A DNA stretch of 64,000 bases from Bolinopsis microptera (Eukaryota > Ctenophora > Tentaculata > Lobata > Bolinopsidae). Numbering within the stretch: the first letter of the stretch is position 1; each line of letters opens with the position of its first letter. This document shows, in pieces, positions 44,207 to 55,341 of this stretch. Under the pieces are notes generated by a model. It searched no databases. It was not told the origin of the DNA and worked only from the letters and a program-made list of their open reading frames with translations. The stretch spans positions 11,513,182-11,577,181 of the forward strand of contig NC_087074.1 of assembly GCF_026151205.1 (NCBI RefSeq), in the 5' to 3' direction. A program made the translations under genes and the position numbers.

Positions 44207-44819
44207 TCCACATGCAGAGGCCCTATCAAATCATCTAGAATAAGCTGGATTGTTAGAAATGAATTACAGTGTTACAAGTAACTGAATATTTTGTGAACTG
44301 AATTTTGTCAATTTTACGCAATATTTCGATTCAATGAGCAAACAGGGAATAGAATAAACATCGATCATTGTTCAGTGTTGAAAAATAAGATACATTGTAT
44401 TGGCAGTATAAACTTTACAGAATATAGGGAATATATAATTCCTGAAATTTGTTTCGTTGCAAAAAGTTAACAATTCGAAATATGAAATCGTTAATCGTCT
44501 TGGGTACAAATCTCATACAATAATGGTTGGTATATATACAGTATAATAAACAAATTAGATGATTCATACTTTAATATATAAAAAGAAACTGTCTTACAAT
44601 ATCTGAAATTAAACAATGATAAAGCGAGCCTGAAAAGTCGGCTAATATAAATTAGTTAATGTATGTATGTACATGTTAGATACATGTTACATCTTAGCAA
44701 GAAACCTAAATAAAAGAATAAACGAAGAGTTGTCTACAACTAACATAGTTTTGAATAATTTTTGATGTTTAGACAAACATAAATCTATTCTGAATTTCTG
44801 AACCAATACTATTTAAGTT

Positions 44820-45515
44820 TTAACTAATATCGACAACTCTTCGTTTGTACAAAAAATCGTAAACTCCCTTAAAAATTTGTTCGATTTCCTCGTCCCCATC
44901 AGAAATTCCCAAGCAGAGGAATGAATCTGATTTTATCAAAACATCTCTTAGAATACGCCTCTTCTCAGACAAATTCATTTCTGTAACAGTTACGTATTCT
45001 CCTCCAATGACAAAACTGATAATTGCATAGAGGCACAAGAGGCTACTGTCTGTTCCCCTCAATTGTAGAAGTGTCCCATGGCCATGTGGCCGGACAATCA
45101 GATCATCATCTACTGTCACTTGCACTTCTTGAACAGTTTCTCTGTTCGTACTCCCAGTTGGTCTATTAAATACATTCAACTTAGTAGTATAATCGATATC
45201 TGCATTATCTGTTTCATTTTCTGATAGTTCAGGATGAGCTTCTAGGAGCTCTGCCGAACACAACTTCATACACAATGGCAGCATTAACTGTAACATCTTT
45301 TCGGAGGGCTCTCTAGCCCCAGACTGACATTTCACTGGGAAAGTTTTTCTAATACTCTCATAACCGATATCCATGTTGAAGTTTTTGAATACCTTCTCGA
45401 TCAGTTTAGGCTTGAGTAGATCAGCTAAATGGATTTTGTTATGAACCATTATCATTCGTAGAAAAAGACGTTTTAAGGTCTGCTTGTGAGGTCTCGTCAA
45501 TTTTAACTCCTCCAT
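44820..45515 (-). CDS. 231-residue ORF upstream of the transposase-like gene
   Basis: An intact frame from ATG 45515 to a stop at 44820, ~600 bases upstream of and co-oriented with the transposase-like gene. It is helical at the N-terminus (KQTLKRLFLRMIMVHNKIH), has a conserved-looking TFPVKCQSGAREPSEKML stretch, and ends LYKRRVVDIS. No transmembrane or signal segment and no family match. It could be an accessory protein of the element, an N-terminal piece of the transposase joined by an unseen splice, or a captured host gene. Confidence 0.55.
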   Translation of the reverse strand: MEELKLTRPHKQTLKRLFLRMIMVHNKIHLADLLKPKLIEKVFKNFNMDIGYESIRKTFPVKCQSGAREPSEKMLQLMLPLCMKLCSAELLEAHPELSENETDNADIDYTTKLNVFNRPTGSTNRETVQEVQVTVDDDLIVRPHGHGTLLQLRGTDSSLLCLYAIISFVIGGEYVTVTEMNLSEKRRILRDVLIKSDSFLCLGISDGDEEIEQIFKGVYDFLYKRRVVDIS

Positions 45516-45569
45516 ATCACGTTAACTGCTAAGGCATTTTACAATTACTATAAAGTCATTATTTAGGTC

Positions 45570-48500
45570 GTTACATGCTCAAAGCGAGTAAGGTGCATCA
45601 AAACTGGTAACTTTCAGTACAGGTAGTAAACTAGGCGAGTAAGGTACATCAAAACCGGTAACTTTTGGTTAACATGGCGAGTAAGGTACATCAAAACCGG
45701 TAGCTTATGGTTAAAATAGCGAGTAAGGTACATCAAAACCGGTAGCTTTTGGTTAAAATAGCGAGTAAGGTACATCAGAAGTGGTAACTTTCAGTAAAGG
45801 TAGTAAACTAGGCGAGTAAGGTACATCAGAAGTGGTAACTTTTGGTTAACATGGCGAGTAAGGTACATCAGAAGTGGTAACTTTTGGTTAAAATAGCGAG
45901 TAAGGTACATTAAAACCGGTAACTTTTGGTTAACATGGCGAGTAAGGTACATCAAAAGTGGTAACTTTTGGTTAAAATAGCGAGTAAGGTACATCAGAAG
46001 TGGTAACTTTTGGTTAAAATAGCGAGTAAGGTACATCAAAAGTGGTAACTTTTGGTTAAAATAGCGAGTAGGGTACATCAAAAGTCCAGTAACTTTCAGT
46101 AAAGGGAGTAAACTAGGCGAGTAAGGTACATTAAAACCGGTAACTTTTGGTTAACATGGCGAGTAAGGTACATCGAAACCGGTAACTTTCAGTAAAGGTA
46201 GTAAACTTGGCGAGTAAGGTACATCAAAACCGGTAACTTTTGGTTAACATGGCGAGTAAGGTACATCGAAACCGGTAACTTTTGGTTAAAATAGCGAGTA
46301 AGGTACATCAGAAGTGGTAACTTTCAGTAAAGGTAGTAAACTAGGCGAGTAAGGTACATCAGAAGTGGTAACTTTTGGTTAACATGGCGAGTAAGGTACA
46401 TCAGAAGTGGTAACTTTTGGTTAAAATAGCGAGTAAGGTACATCAGAAGTGGTAACTTTTGGTTAAAATAGCGAGTAAGGTACATCAGAAGTGGTAACGT
46501 TTGGTTAAAATAGCGAGTAAGGTACATCAGAAGTGGTAACTTTTGGTTAAAATAGCGAGTAAGGTACATCAGAAGTGGTAACTTTTGGTTAAAATAGCGA
46601 GTAAGGTACATCAGAAGTGGTAACTTTTGATTAAAATAGCGAGTAAGGTACATCAAAAGTCCAGTAACTTTCAGTAAAGGAAGTAAACTAGGCGAGTAAG
46701 GTACATTAAAACCGGTAACTTTTGGTTAACATGGCGAGTAAGGTACATCAAAAGTGGTAACTTTTGGTTAAAATAGCGAGTAAGGTACATCAGAAGTGGT
46801 AACTTTTGGTTAAAATAGCGAGTAAGGTACATCAAAAGTGGTAACTTTTGGTTAAAATAGCGAGTAGGGTACATCAAAAGTCAAGTAACTTTCAGTAAAG
46901 GGAGTAAACTAGGCGAGTAAGGTACATTAAAACCGGTAACTTTTGGTTAACATGGCGAGTAAGGTACATCGAAACCGGTAACTTTTGGTTAAAATAGCGA
47001 GTAGGGTACATCAAAAGTGGTAACTTTCAGTAAAGGGAGTAAACTAGGCGAGTAAGGTACATTAAAACCGGTAACTTTTGGTGAAAATAGCGAGTAGGGT
47101 ACATCAAAAGTGGTAACTTTCAGTAAAGGTAGTAAACTAAGCGAGTAAGGTACATCAAAACAGGTAACTTTTGTTTAACAGGGCGAGTAAAGATTTCATC
47201 TGGATCGACCTAGGCAGGGCGAGTAAGGTACATTAAAACCGGTAACTTTTGGTTAAAATAGCGAGTAAGGTACATCAAAACCGGTAACTTTCAGTAAAGG
47301 GAGTAAACTAGGCGAGTAAGGTACATTAAAACCGGTAACATTTGGTTGACATGGCGAGTAAGGTACATCAAAACTGGTAACTTTTAGTAAAGGGAGTAAA
47401 CTAGGCGAGTAAGGTACATTAAAACCGGTAACATTTGGTTGACATGGCGAGTAAGGTACATCAAAACTGGTAACTTTCAGTAAAGGGAGTAAACTAGGCA
47501 AGTAAGGTACATCAAAACCGGTAACTTTTGGTTAACTTGGCGAGTAAGGTACATCAAAACCGGTAACTATTGGTTAAAATAGCGAGTAAGGTACATCGAA
47601 ACCGGTAACTTTTGCTTAACATGGCGAGTAAGGTACATCGAAACCGGTACAAGGTTTGGTTAAAATAGTGAGTAAGGTACATCAAAACTGGTAACTTTCA
47701 GTAAAGGTAGTAAACTTGGCGAGTAAGGTACATCAAAACCGGTAACTTTTGCTTAACATGGCGAGTAAGGTACATCGAAACCGGTAACTTTCAGTAAAGG
47801 GAGTAAACAAAGCGAGTAAGGTACATCAAAACTGGTAACTTTCAGTAAAGGGAGTAAACAAAGCGAGTAAGGTACATCAAAACCGGTAACTTTTGGTTAA
47901 AATTGCGAGTAAGGAACATCAAAAGTGGTAACTTTTGGTTAAAATAGCGAGTAGGGTACATCAAAAGTCCAGTAACTTTCAGTAAAGGGAGTAAACTAGG
48001 CGAGTAAGGTACATTAAAACCGGTAACTTTTGGTTAACATGGCGAGTAAGGTACATCGAAACCGGTAACTTTTGGTTAAAATAGCGAGTAGGGTACATCA
48101 AAAGTGGTAACTTTCAGTAAAGGGAGTAAACTAGGCGAGTAAGGTACATTAAAACCGGTAACTTTTGGTGAAAATAGCGAGTAGGGTACATCAAAAGTGG
48201 TAACTTTCAGTAAAGGTAGTAAACTAAGCGAGTAAGGTACATCAAAACAGGTAACTTTTGTTTAACAGGGCGAGTAAAGATTTCATCTGGATCGACCTAG
48301 GCAGGGCGAGTAAGGTACATTAAAACCGGTAACTTTTGGTTAAAATAGCGAGTAAGGTACATCAAAACCGGTAACTTTCAGTAAAGGGAGTAAACTAGGC
48401 GAGTAAGGTACATTAAAACCGGTAACTTTTGGTTGACATGGCGAGTAAGGTACATCAAAACTGGTAACTTTTAGTAAAGGGAGTAAACTAGGCGAGTAAG

Positions 48501-49618
48501 GTACATCAAAACCAGTAACTTTTGGTTAGAATAGCGTGTAGGGTACATCAAAAGTGGTAACTTTTGGTTAAAATAGCGAGTAAGGTACATCAAAAGTGGT
48601 AACTTTTGGTTAAAATAGCGAGTAGGGTACATCAAAAGTGGTAACTTTCAGTAAAGGGAGTAAACTAGGCAAGTAAGGTACATCAAAACCGGTAACTTTT
48701 GGTTAAAATAGCGAGTAAGGTACATCAAAAGTGGTAACTTTTGGTTAAAATAGCGAGTAGGGTACATCAAAAGTGGTAACTTTCAGTAAAGGGAGTAAAC
48801 TAGGCAAGTAAGGTACATCAAAACCGGTAACTTTTGGTTAACTTGGCGAGTAAGGTACATCGAAACCGGTAACTATTGGTTAAAATAGCGAGTAAGGTAC
48901 ATCAAAAGTGGTAACTTTTGGTTAAAATAGCGAGTAAGGAACATCAAAAGTGGTAACTTTTGGTTAAAATAGCGAGTAAGGTACATCAAAAGTGGTAACT
49001 TTTGGTTAAAATAGCGAGTAAGGAACATCAAAAGTGGTAACTTTTGGTTAAAATAGCGAGTAGGGTACATCAAAAGTGGTAACTTTCAGTAAAGGGAGTA
49101 AACTAGGCAAGTAAGGTACATCAAAACCGGTAACTTTTGGTTAACTTGGCGAGTAAGGTACATCAAAACCGGTAACTATTGGTTAAAATAGCGAGTAAGG
49201 TACATCGAAACCGGTAACTTTTGCTTAACATGGCGAGTAAGGTACATCGAAACCGGTACAAGGTTTGGTTAAAATAGTGAGTAAGGTACATCAAAACTGG
49301 TAACTTTCAGTAAAGGTAGTAAACTTGGCGAGTAAGGTACATCAAAACCGGTAACTTTTGCTTAACATGGCGAGTAAGGTACATCGAAACCGGTAACTTT
49401 CAGTAAAGGGAGTAAACAAAGCGAGTAAGGTACATCAAAACTGGTAACTTTCAGTAAAGGGAGTAAACTAGGCGAGTAAGGTATATCAAAACTGATAACT
49501 TTCAGTAAAGGGAGTAAACTATGCGAGTAAGGTACATCAAAACCGGTAACTTTTGGTTAAAATTGCGAGTAAGGAACATCAAAACTAGTAACTTCTGGTG
49601 AGCAGGGCGAGTAAAGAC
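45570..49618. repeat. 4-kb satellite of 42-bp and 51-bp units
   Basis: Roughly 90 units share GCGAGTAAGGTACATCAAAA and GGTAAC. The 42-bp form continues TTTTGGTTAAAATA. The 51-bp form continues TTTCAGTAAAGGGAGTAAACTA. Both are multiples of 3, so several long frames stay open on the minus strand (repeats like YLTRYFNQKLPLLM), but these are by-products. Higher-order copies are visible: an odd insert with GATTTCATCTGGATCGACC occurs at 47191 and 48278 (1087 bp apart), and a CCGGTACAAGGTTTGG variant at 47644 and 49253 (about 1.6 kb apart). Confidence 0.95.
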
Positions 49619-49769
49619 CATGATAGAAAAAGATTGGGATACGTGGTCAGAAGAAATAACTTCCACTACCAGATAGAACCTATGAATAAACTGACGTACG
49701 ACTCTGTGTATGGGTATTTATGGACAATGCATGCTAGCATGGAGCCCGGGAGTGAATCAGGGTGCAGAA

Positions 49770-50110
49770 TCAATATCACGTGACCACGAAAGCCAATAGG
49801 AGCGTTCTATTGATGTCACGTGACCTACAAACGAGCCAATAGGAGCGCTCTATTGATAATGATATCACGTGACCTACAAACAAGCCAATAGGAGCGCTCT
49901 ATTGATAATGATATCACGTGACCTACGAACAAGCTGAGTTGTCTGGCTTGACAGGGTTGTTGGCAAGCAGCCACTGTCTCGAGCAGTGCTAATCACCGTC
50001 TACAGCTGAGTCACGTGACTGTCTGGAACCTAGTGAGAAGTCACGTGACTGTCTAGAGTCCAGCAAAAAGTCACGTGTGTTAGCTACCCTGAACACGTGA
50101 CCTCGAAATT
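49770..50110. repeat. CACGTG/CCAAT repeat block
   Basis: Units of about 55 bp combine TCACGTGACCTAC with AGCCAATAGGAGCGCTCTATTGA (a CCAAT box next to a near-palindrome). At least three copies are followed by further CACGTG motifs up to 50100, at least eight in 330 bases. It could be a regulatory array or simply a minisatellite. Confidence 0.85.
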
Positions 50111-50760
50111 CCCTTAAATTCTCTACACTACACAGGACTATACGGCGGCGCTGAACTAACGGGGCTCTACAGCGTGAAGAAGTTATTTAATTGCCGTTTC
50201 AAATCGTAATATACTAGCCAACATGTACTTTTGGAAGAGTGGAAATTGTAATAACGACCCTGTCAGATGAGATAATCCTCACCAGTCACGACCCTAACGA
50301 GCTGCAGTTAAGCACCGGTGATTGGTATTGTTGTATACATGTATAATATTTACATCATGATCATGAACCGGGTCGTTTTTCCGCCAATTTGATTGTTTCG
50401 ATTATATAATATGCATAGGTGGACTAAAGGATAGTGGTCTGGCTACGTAAACAAAATAGCGATCATGGAACAATATTAAGTACGGATAATAAAAAGTAAA
50501 ATAATAATAATAGTTACGAGGGACAAACCTGGGCCCCTCCACGGGCCGAAGAGAATGAAGTTTCTGTTTCTTATAAATTCATCTCGAATTCTTCTTTCTT
50601 AAACTTTCTTCTGTGTATGGATTATTCTTGTGGACTTCCTGAATGAAAGTTAGTTAATTATAATTATATTAGATCTATTTTTACGAAAATAGAAAAAGTC
50701 TTCGTTGCCGCCTTAGAGTTACATTACTGTATTTTCACGCTGTAGTATCCTGTAGTCGTT
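50111..50760. other. Spacer inside the large element
   Basis: No supported gene or repeat. Confidence 0.4.
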
Positions 50761-51159
50761 TTGTACGGAGCTGCCGTAGAGTCTAACGCCGTAGAGCACG
50801 GATCCCGGGATTGCCAAATGAATGAGCAAGCGAGGACAAGTGGTGAATTAATTCAAGATCAAGCAATCAACAAGAGAAGGACAAACCCGATAAAGTTATT
50901 AACTGAACTGACGTATTACGAAAAACGTAAACTTTACGGCATGATCATGATCTGCATTAATTTGTTTGATCAAACTCCATGGGTTGCACAATGCACAGTA
51001 AGCAAAAGAAGATTTATGAATCTTGCGATGAAATTATTATCACTGAAGGTGTTATCAATTTACCCAGCTAACGAATCGAAAGCAGAACCGATTCAGCACT
51101 CAAAGATCAGAGAGAGCTTTGTGTCCAGATTTTATGTCCGAATAATACAAGAGGTCTAA
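50761..51159 (+). CDS. 132-residue plus-strand ORF, unknown
   Basis: The frame starts at an alternative codon; the first ATG is at 50818-50820 (MNEQARTSG). It is basic and helical (LTYYEKRKLYGMIMICINLF) with no recognised domain. It loosely resembles in layout the N-terminus of the 231-residue ORF on the other strand (both have a Lys-rich helix, then MIM, then a hydrophobic helix), which is weak evidence. It may be an exon or chance. Confidence 0.3.
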   Translation: MYGAAVESNAVEHGSRDCQMNEQARTSGELIQDQAINKRRTNPIKLLTELTYYEKRKLYGMIMICINLFDQTPWVAQCTVSKRRFMNLAMKLLSLKVLSIYPANESKAEPIQHSKIRESFVSRFYVRIIQEV

Positions 51160-51396
51160 AGAATAAAGATCTCACCAATATTCCCAATATTTAATTAAAT
51201 CCAGTCACTAAATCCGGTCGCTAAATCCAGATCTATTTGTGTCGTCAACATATCTTTGAAACAGTTACACAGGGTACACAGTAGGCACAGTACCTATTTA
51301 ACGAAATATAGGGAATATAACTTATTGATCACACTAAAGCTATTAATAGCTTTAACTTATTATATCAAATTATATAGGGACCCAGGAAAAGGCCCC

Positions 51397-52437
51397 AGGA
51401 GGAGGAGGACTGGGGAGGAGGAGGACTGTTGAGGACTGATGAGGAGGACTGAGGACGAGGAGGAGGAGTGAGGACTAGGAGAAGGACTGAGGAGGGGAGG
51501 AGGAAGAGGACTGGGGAGGATCAGGAAGACCCAGGAGGAGGACCCAGGAGGAGGAGGAGGAGAAGGAGGACCCAGGAGGAGGAGGAGGACTGAGGAGGAG
51601 GACTGATGATGACTGAGAAGGAGGAGGACTGAGGAGTACTAAGGAGGATGGCTGAGGAGGATGGCTGAGGAGGATGGCTGAGGAGGATGGCTGAGGAGGA
51701 TGGCTGAGGAGGATGACTGAGGAGGAGGACTGAGGAGGAGGACTGAGAGGGAGGAGGAGGACTCAGGAGGAGGACTCAGGAGGAAGAGGAGGAGGAGGAC
51801 TCAGGAGGAGGACTTAGGAGAAATGAGAAGGAGGAATGAGGAGAACTGAGGAGGAGGAGGAGGAGGACTGAATAGGAGGAGGAGAAGGAGGGAGACTGGG
51901 AGAGGACTGAGGAGGACTGATGAGAAGGATGAGGAGGAGGACTGAGGACCGAGGAGGAAGATGAAGAGGACCCAGGAGGAGGACCCAGGAGGAGGAGGAC
52001 TGAAGAGGACTGAGGAGGATGGCTGAGGAGGATGACAGAGAGGGAAGAGGAGGAGGACGGGGAGGACTCAGGAGGAGGAGGAGGAGGACTGAGGAGGACT
52101 GAGAAGGCGGAGGACTGAGCAGGAGGAGGAGGAGGAGGAGGAGGAGGAGGAGGACTGAATAGGAGGAGGAGGGGGACTGGGGGAGGACTGAGGAAGAGGA
52201 TGGAGGACTGAGGAGAAGGATGAGGAGGAGGACTGAGGAGGACTGAGGAGGACTGAGGACTGAGGAGGAAGAGGAGGATGATGAAGAGGAGGAGGAGGAC
52301 CCAGGAGGAGGACCCAGGAGGAGGACTCAGGAGGAGGAGGAGGACTGGGGAGGAGGAGGACTGTTGAGGACTGATGAGGAGGACTGAGGACTGATGAGGA
52401 GGACTGAGGACGAGGAGGAAGAGTAGGAGGAGGAAGC
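51397..52437. repeat. 1-kb GGA-rich purine tract
   Basis: The plus strand is almost entirely purine: GGAGGA runs punctuated by ACTGA and ACCCA. Its complement is TCC-rich. Open frames here give only Ser/Pro/Leu low-complexity sequence and are not genes. Blocks are duplicated internally (for example ACTGGGGAGGAGGAGGACTG at 51409 and near 52344). Confidence 0.95.
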
Positions 52438-52439
52438 AT

Positions 52440-52790
52440 CTAAATGTTATTTCCATTTATGTCCGGTTTTGTCCGTTTTTGTCCGCTCTATTTTTTGTCC
52501 GTTTTGCAATATAGGGTACCGAACGGACAAAAACATGATCCCCCCTATAACAGCAAAAATTAAACATTTCATTTAGCAATTTAGGTGTCCATTAATGTCC
52601 GCCTATGTCCGCCTATGTCCGTCTATGTCCGCCTATGTCCGCCTATGTCCGTCTATGTCCGCCTATGTCCGCCTATGTCCGCCTATGTCCGCCTATGTCC
52701 GCCTATGTCCGCCTATGTCCGTCTATGTCCGTCTATGTCCTGTCCTTTTTGGATTCTATGAGACAAGCGGACATAGACGGACGTGACACC
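52440..52790. repeat. Right subterminal array, (TATGTCCGCC)n
   Basis: About 15 units of TATGTCCGCC or TATGTCCGTC are followed by a CCTGTCCTTTTTGGATTC-type spacer and short inverted units. It is the inverted counterpart of the left subterminal array, except that the spacer has the same orientation at both ends. Confidence 0.92.
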
Positions 52791-52815
52791 CCCCCCCCCC
52801 AACGTTACGCCACTG

Positions 52816-53287
52816 GTCCCCCCTTTTTTTATTTTTTATTTTATTGTCAACAATCTTGTCTCTTCGATGCGAAGCAAGAATGCTAGTTTGCACGGCGCGT
52901 CGAGGCGGCGATGTCCTCCAAGAACCGAAGATATGACAGAATAATACGACAAAAATTAACGAATTTCGTCAAATTACGCAATTTTTACACCTACTTTTGC
53001 TCCAAAAGCTGCGCACCATCAAATATAGCACCTAGGCGAAACTCACTAATCTTTCCAAAACGGTATACAAAATTCGATATTGTGAAAATTTTCACAGTCT
53101 CTACACTCTGGAAATCAATGTGCAATGGTACACAAATTGTGAAAATCTGAGCAAGTTTATTTTATCGTGCACCCCATAACACCTAATGATTTGACAATCC
53201 AAATGTGCGGCGCTCTTTTCGATCAGCTTCTCTTATATAATATTATTATAATATTATTATATACGTGAGAGTAAAACAAAATTTTGT
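52816..53287. other. Spacer right of the large element
   Basis: No supported gene. A frame at 52911-53150 has no recognisable motif. Confidence 0.4.
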
Positions 53288-53332
53288 TTAGGCTGTACGG
53301 AATACAATTAAAGCTATTTCCGTACAGCCTAA
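53288..53332. repeat. 15-bp perfect hairpin
   Basis: TTAGGCTGTACGGAA and TTCCGTACAGCCTAA are perfectly complementary across a 15-base loop. Confidence 0.85.
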
Positions 53333-53504
53333 GTATGCTCGTTAGAAAAACTATGAACAATGAACATGCTAGCTTTCTTTATTTTTGTAAGTCGAGTCGC
53401 GGCTGACATCTTGAGTTGTACTGGATGTAACAAGTTTATTATTGGATGTCTACTTATATTTATTACGATCATTATTCATTCATGTAATGGCAATAAAATT
53501 TCAA

Positions 53505-53580
53505 TTTTGTTTTACTAAATTTTGTTTTACTAAATTTTGTTTTACTAAATTTTGTTTTACTAAATTTTGTTTTACTAATT
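53505..53580. repeat. 15-bp minisatellite, five copies
   Basis: Five copies of TTTTGTTTTACTAAA in tandem. Confidence 0.93.
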
Positions 53581-53589
53581 ATATAATTT

Positions 53590-54480
53590 TGCTGCATGCT
53601 GGGCGCGGCGGTGCTCAGTTGTCATACGTTGTATACGCGCGCCGCGCACGTATCGTACTAGTTGATCACGATACAAGTAATTTAGTGAAATGACAATGGA
53701 GGTCACATAGTGATACAAGCGCTCAGCCTGTCACTCCACCATATTTTATAGTTATGAACACAAAAGTGAAAAGCCTGAGTGCTGAGGTCGCTTGTATCAC
53801 GTCGTGACCCCGGCCCCACGGTCGTTTCACTATGGTGGGGTTATTCTACGGTAGAGTTTCTACGATACAGGGGAGCCGTGCACTCGTGCTCTGCCGCGGG
53901 TCATACAACGTATCTCAAGAGATCGCCAAGTAAATATTATTTGGGGACCTCAGGCTTCACCTTACTTAGCCATGAGTCTACTAGTACTCGTACTGTTCAC
54001 CTAACCATGTGCTTTCGCGCCACTGCGGGCGCGCTTGTTTCACAAGCCAAGAATTTGTGAAATATTGATCTCAAATCAACGAGAAATTTGTCAAACACAA
54101 ATTACTCGAAGCGGCCGCGGCTAACAAATGTGAAATGACTAAAACGACACGCACGGCGTCGGATATGAGGACAAAAGCGCGGGTAATTTTGGCACCACTA
54201 TACATGGTGGTGCCAAAATCGTTGGGTGGGTTGATGACTACCGCCGTGAGGCGGGCGCGCGCTACTGCAAGCGCAAGGGCTCTGGATAGAGCAACTCGTA
54301 CTGCATGACGCGATTGTTTCACAACAAGTCGCGCGCTACTGCAAGCGAGAGGGCTCTGGATTAAAAACCTTGTATCACGTCGTGACCCCCCACGGTCGTT
54401 TCACTATGATAGAGTTCCTACGATACAGGGGAGCCGCGCACTCGTGCGCGGCGGGTCATACAACGTATGACAACAACATA
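53590..54480. repeat. Cluster of dispersed repeat R1 copies
   Basis: Copies at about 53792-53920 and 54371-54472 share TTGTATCACGTCGTGACC, a CACGGTCGTTTCACTAT block, CTACGATACAGGGGAGCCG and GTCATACAACGTAT. The unit is GC-rich and contains several short palindromes, among them CGCGCACTCGTGCGCG. It is related to the copy at 39.9 kb. Confidence 0.8.
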
Positions 54481-54557
54481 CTATGACAAAGAAAACCTCA
54501 GGCTATCATGTTCACGTTCATAAACATAGTATATCGAATAAAGATTAGATAAACTTG

Positions 54558-54658
54558 TAGCGCGTTACTTGTTACTGGGCCGCGCTCAGCCTGTCATTCC
54601 GCCAAATCTTTATTCGTTAATGAACATAATAACCTGGGGTCCTCAGGTAAGTAGCGCG
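54558..54658 (+). mobile_element. ~85-bp MITE copy with 8-bp target duplication
   Basis: The element 54566-54650 (TTACTTGTTACTGGGCC ... TCCTCAGGTAA) is flanked by GTAGCGCG on both sides. Same family as 39928-40009. Confidence 0.85.
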
Positions 54659-54702
54659 ATGCGTTCGCGTTACTGTGCCGCGCCGCGCACTCAATGAGGC
54701 TT

Positions 54703-54798
54703 CTCACATGTTACCTGGGGACCCCAGGCTATTATGTTCATTAACAGAATAGAGATTAGGCGGAATGACAGGCTGAGCGCGGCCCAGTAACTCACAGG
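54703..54798 (-). mobile_element. 80-bp MITE copy, reverse orientation
   Basis: 54711-54790 (TTACCTGGGGACC ... GCGGCCCAGTAA) is flanked by CTCACATG and CTCACAGG (7 of 8 identical). Confidence 0.82.
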
Positions 54799-55341
54799 CT
54801 TCTCTCTAGATCGGCGAGATGCGCTACTGTGCCGCGCCGAGCTGAGATGAATTGACATCGTCCATTAAAGATAAACATACCAAATAGAAACTAGGCGGAA
54901 TGATAGGCTCAGCGCCGCTCAGTAGAGTTTAACGTGTAATACTCGTAAAATATTTGTCGACGAGTCCAACTCGGCGCGCGTCCTGGTATAGTAGGTTATA
55001 AACCTAAAAAGTAAAGTAAATACAAATTTAACATGGACTGGTTATTCCAAACAAAATATAACAAATTTAATAGTGTTAAAAAGCTCACATAACACATTTA
55101 ATTTCTTAAAAACAATGATACAAAAATTTAAAAAACCCGAGCAAGTTGAATTTGATCGTGCACCTCCTTAAGTTAAATTATACATTATCATTTACCCATT
55201 GGACAGCTGAAATGTAAATCGGAAAGCATTTAATGTGTAATGCAGTTAATATAAGGGGGCATAAGCCATACACCAAAAATGTCCAGCCCAAATGACCTCA
55301 TACTCATAGTCATAATCATAGGAAGTTCAGCAACCATTGTA

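Larger units (their letters stand above)
40401..52815. mobile_element. Putative 12.4-kb hAT-like transposon with satellite cargo
   Basis: The left end is CAGTGGCGTAACG at 40401-40413 and the right end is CGTTACGCCACTG at 52803-52815, a 13-bp perfect inverted pair. The flanks are GTCCCCCC plus one extra C on the left and GTCCCCCC on the right, an 8-bp target duplication with a homopolymer difference. Inside the ends, both sides share TTGGGGGG-GTGTCA(C/T)GTCCGTCTATGTCCG and 10-bp (GGCGGACATA)n arrays in inverted orientation. Contents are a three-exon transposase-like gene, a 231-residue ORF, a 4-kb satellite, a CACGTG/CCAAT block, a 132-codon plus-strand ORF and a GGA tract. The left 280 bp equals MITE interior sequence, so the left end may have been converted by, or replaced with, a MITE. 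Two nested or neighbouring elements remain an alternative. Confidence 0.62.

Noticed and set aside
45791-49073. Minus-strand ORFs of 66-110 codons with a repeated YLTRYFNQKLPLLM peptide
   Set aside because: They are by-products of a satellite whose unit lengths are multiples of three; no start context or splice signals, and the frame changes with each unit type.
51420-51440. CTGATGAGG in the purine tract as a hammerhead core
   Set aside because: It is part of the GGA repeat and lacks the GAAA strand and all stems.
51776-52456. 226-codon Ser/Pro/Leu-rich ORF on the minus strand
   Set aside because: It is a translation of the TCC-rich complement of the purine tract; pure low-complexity sequence.
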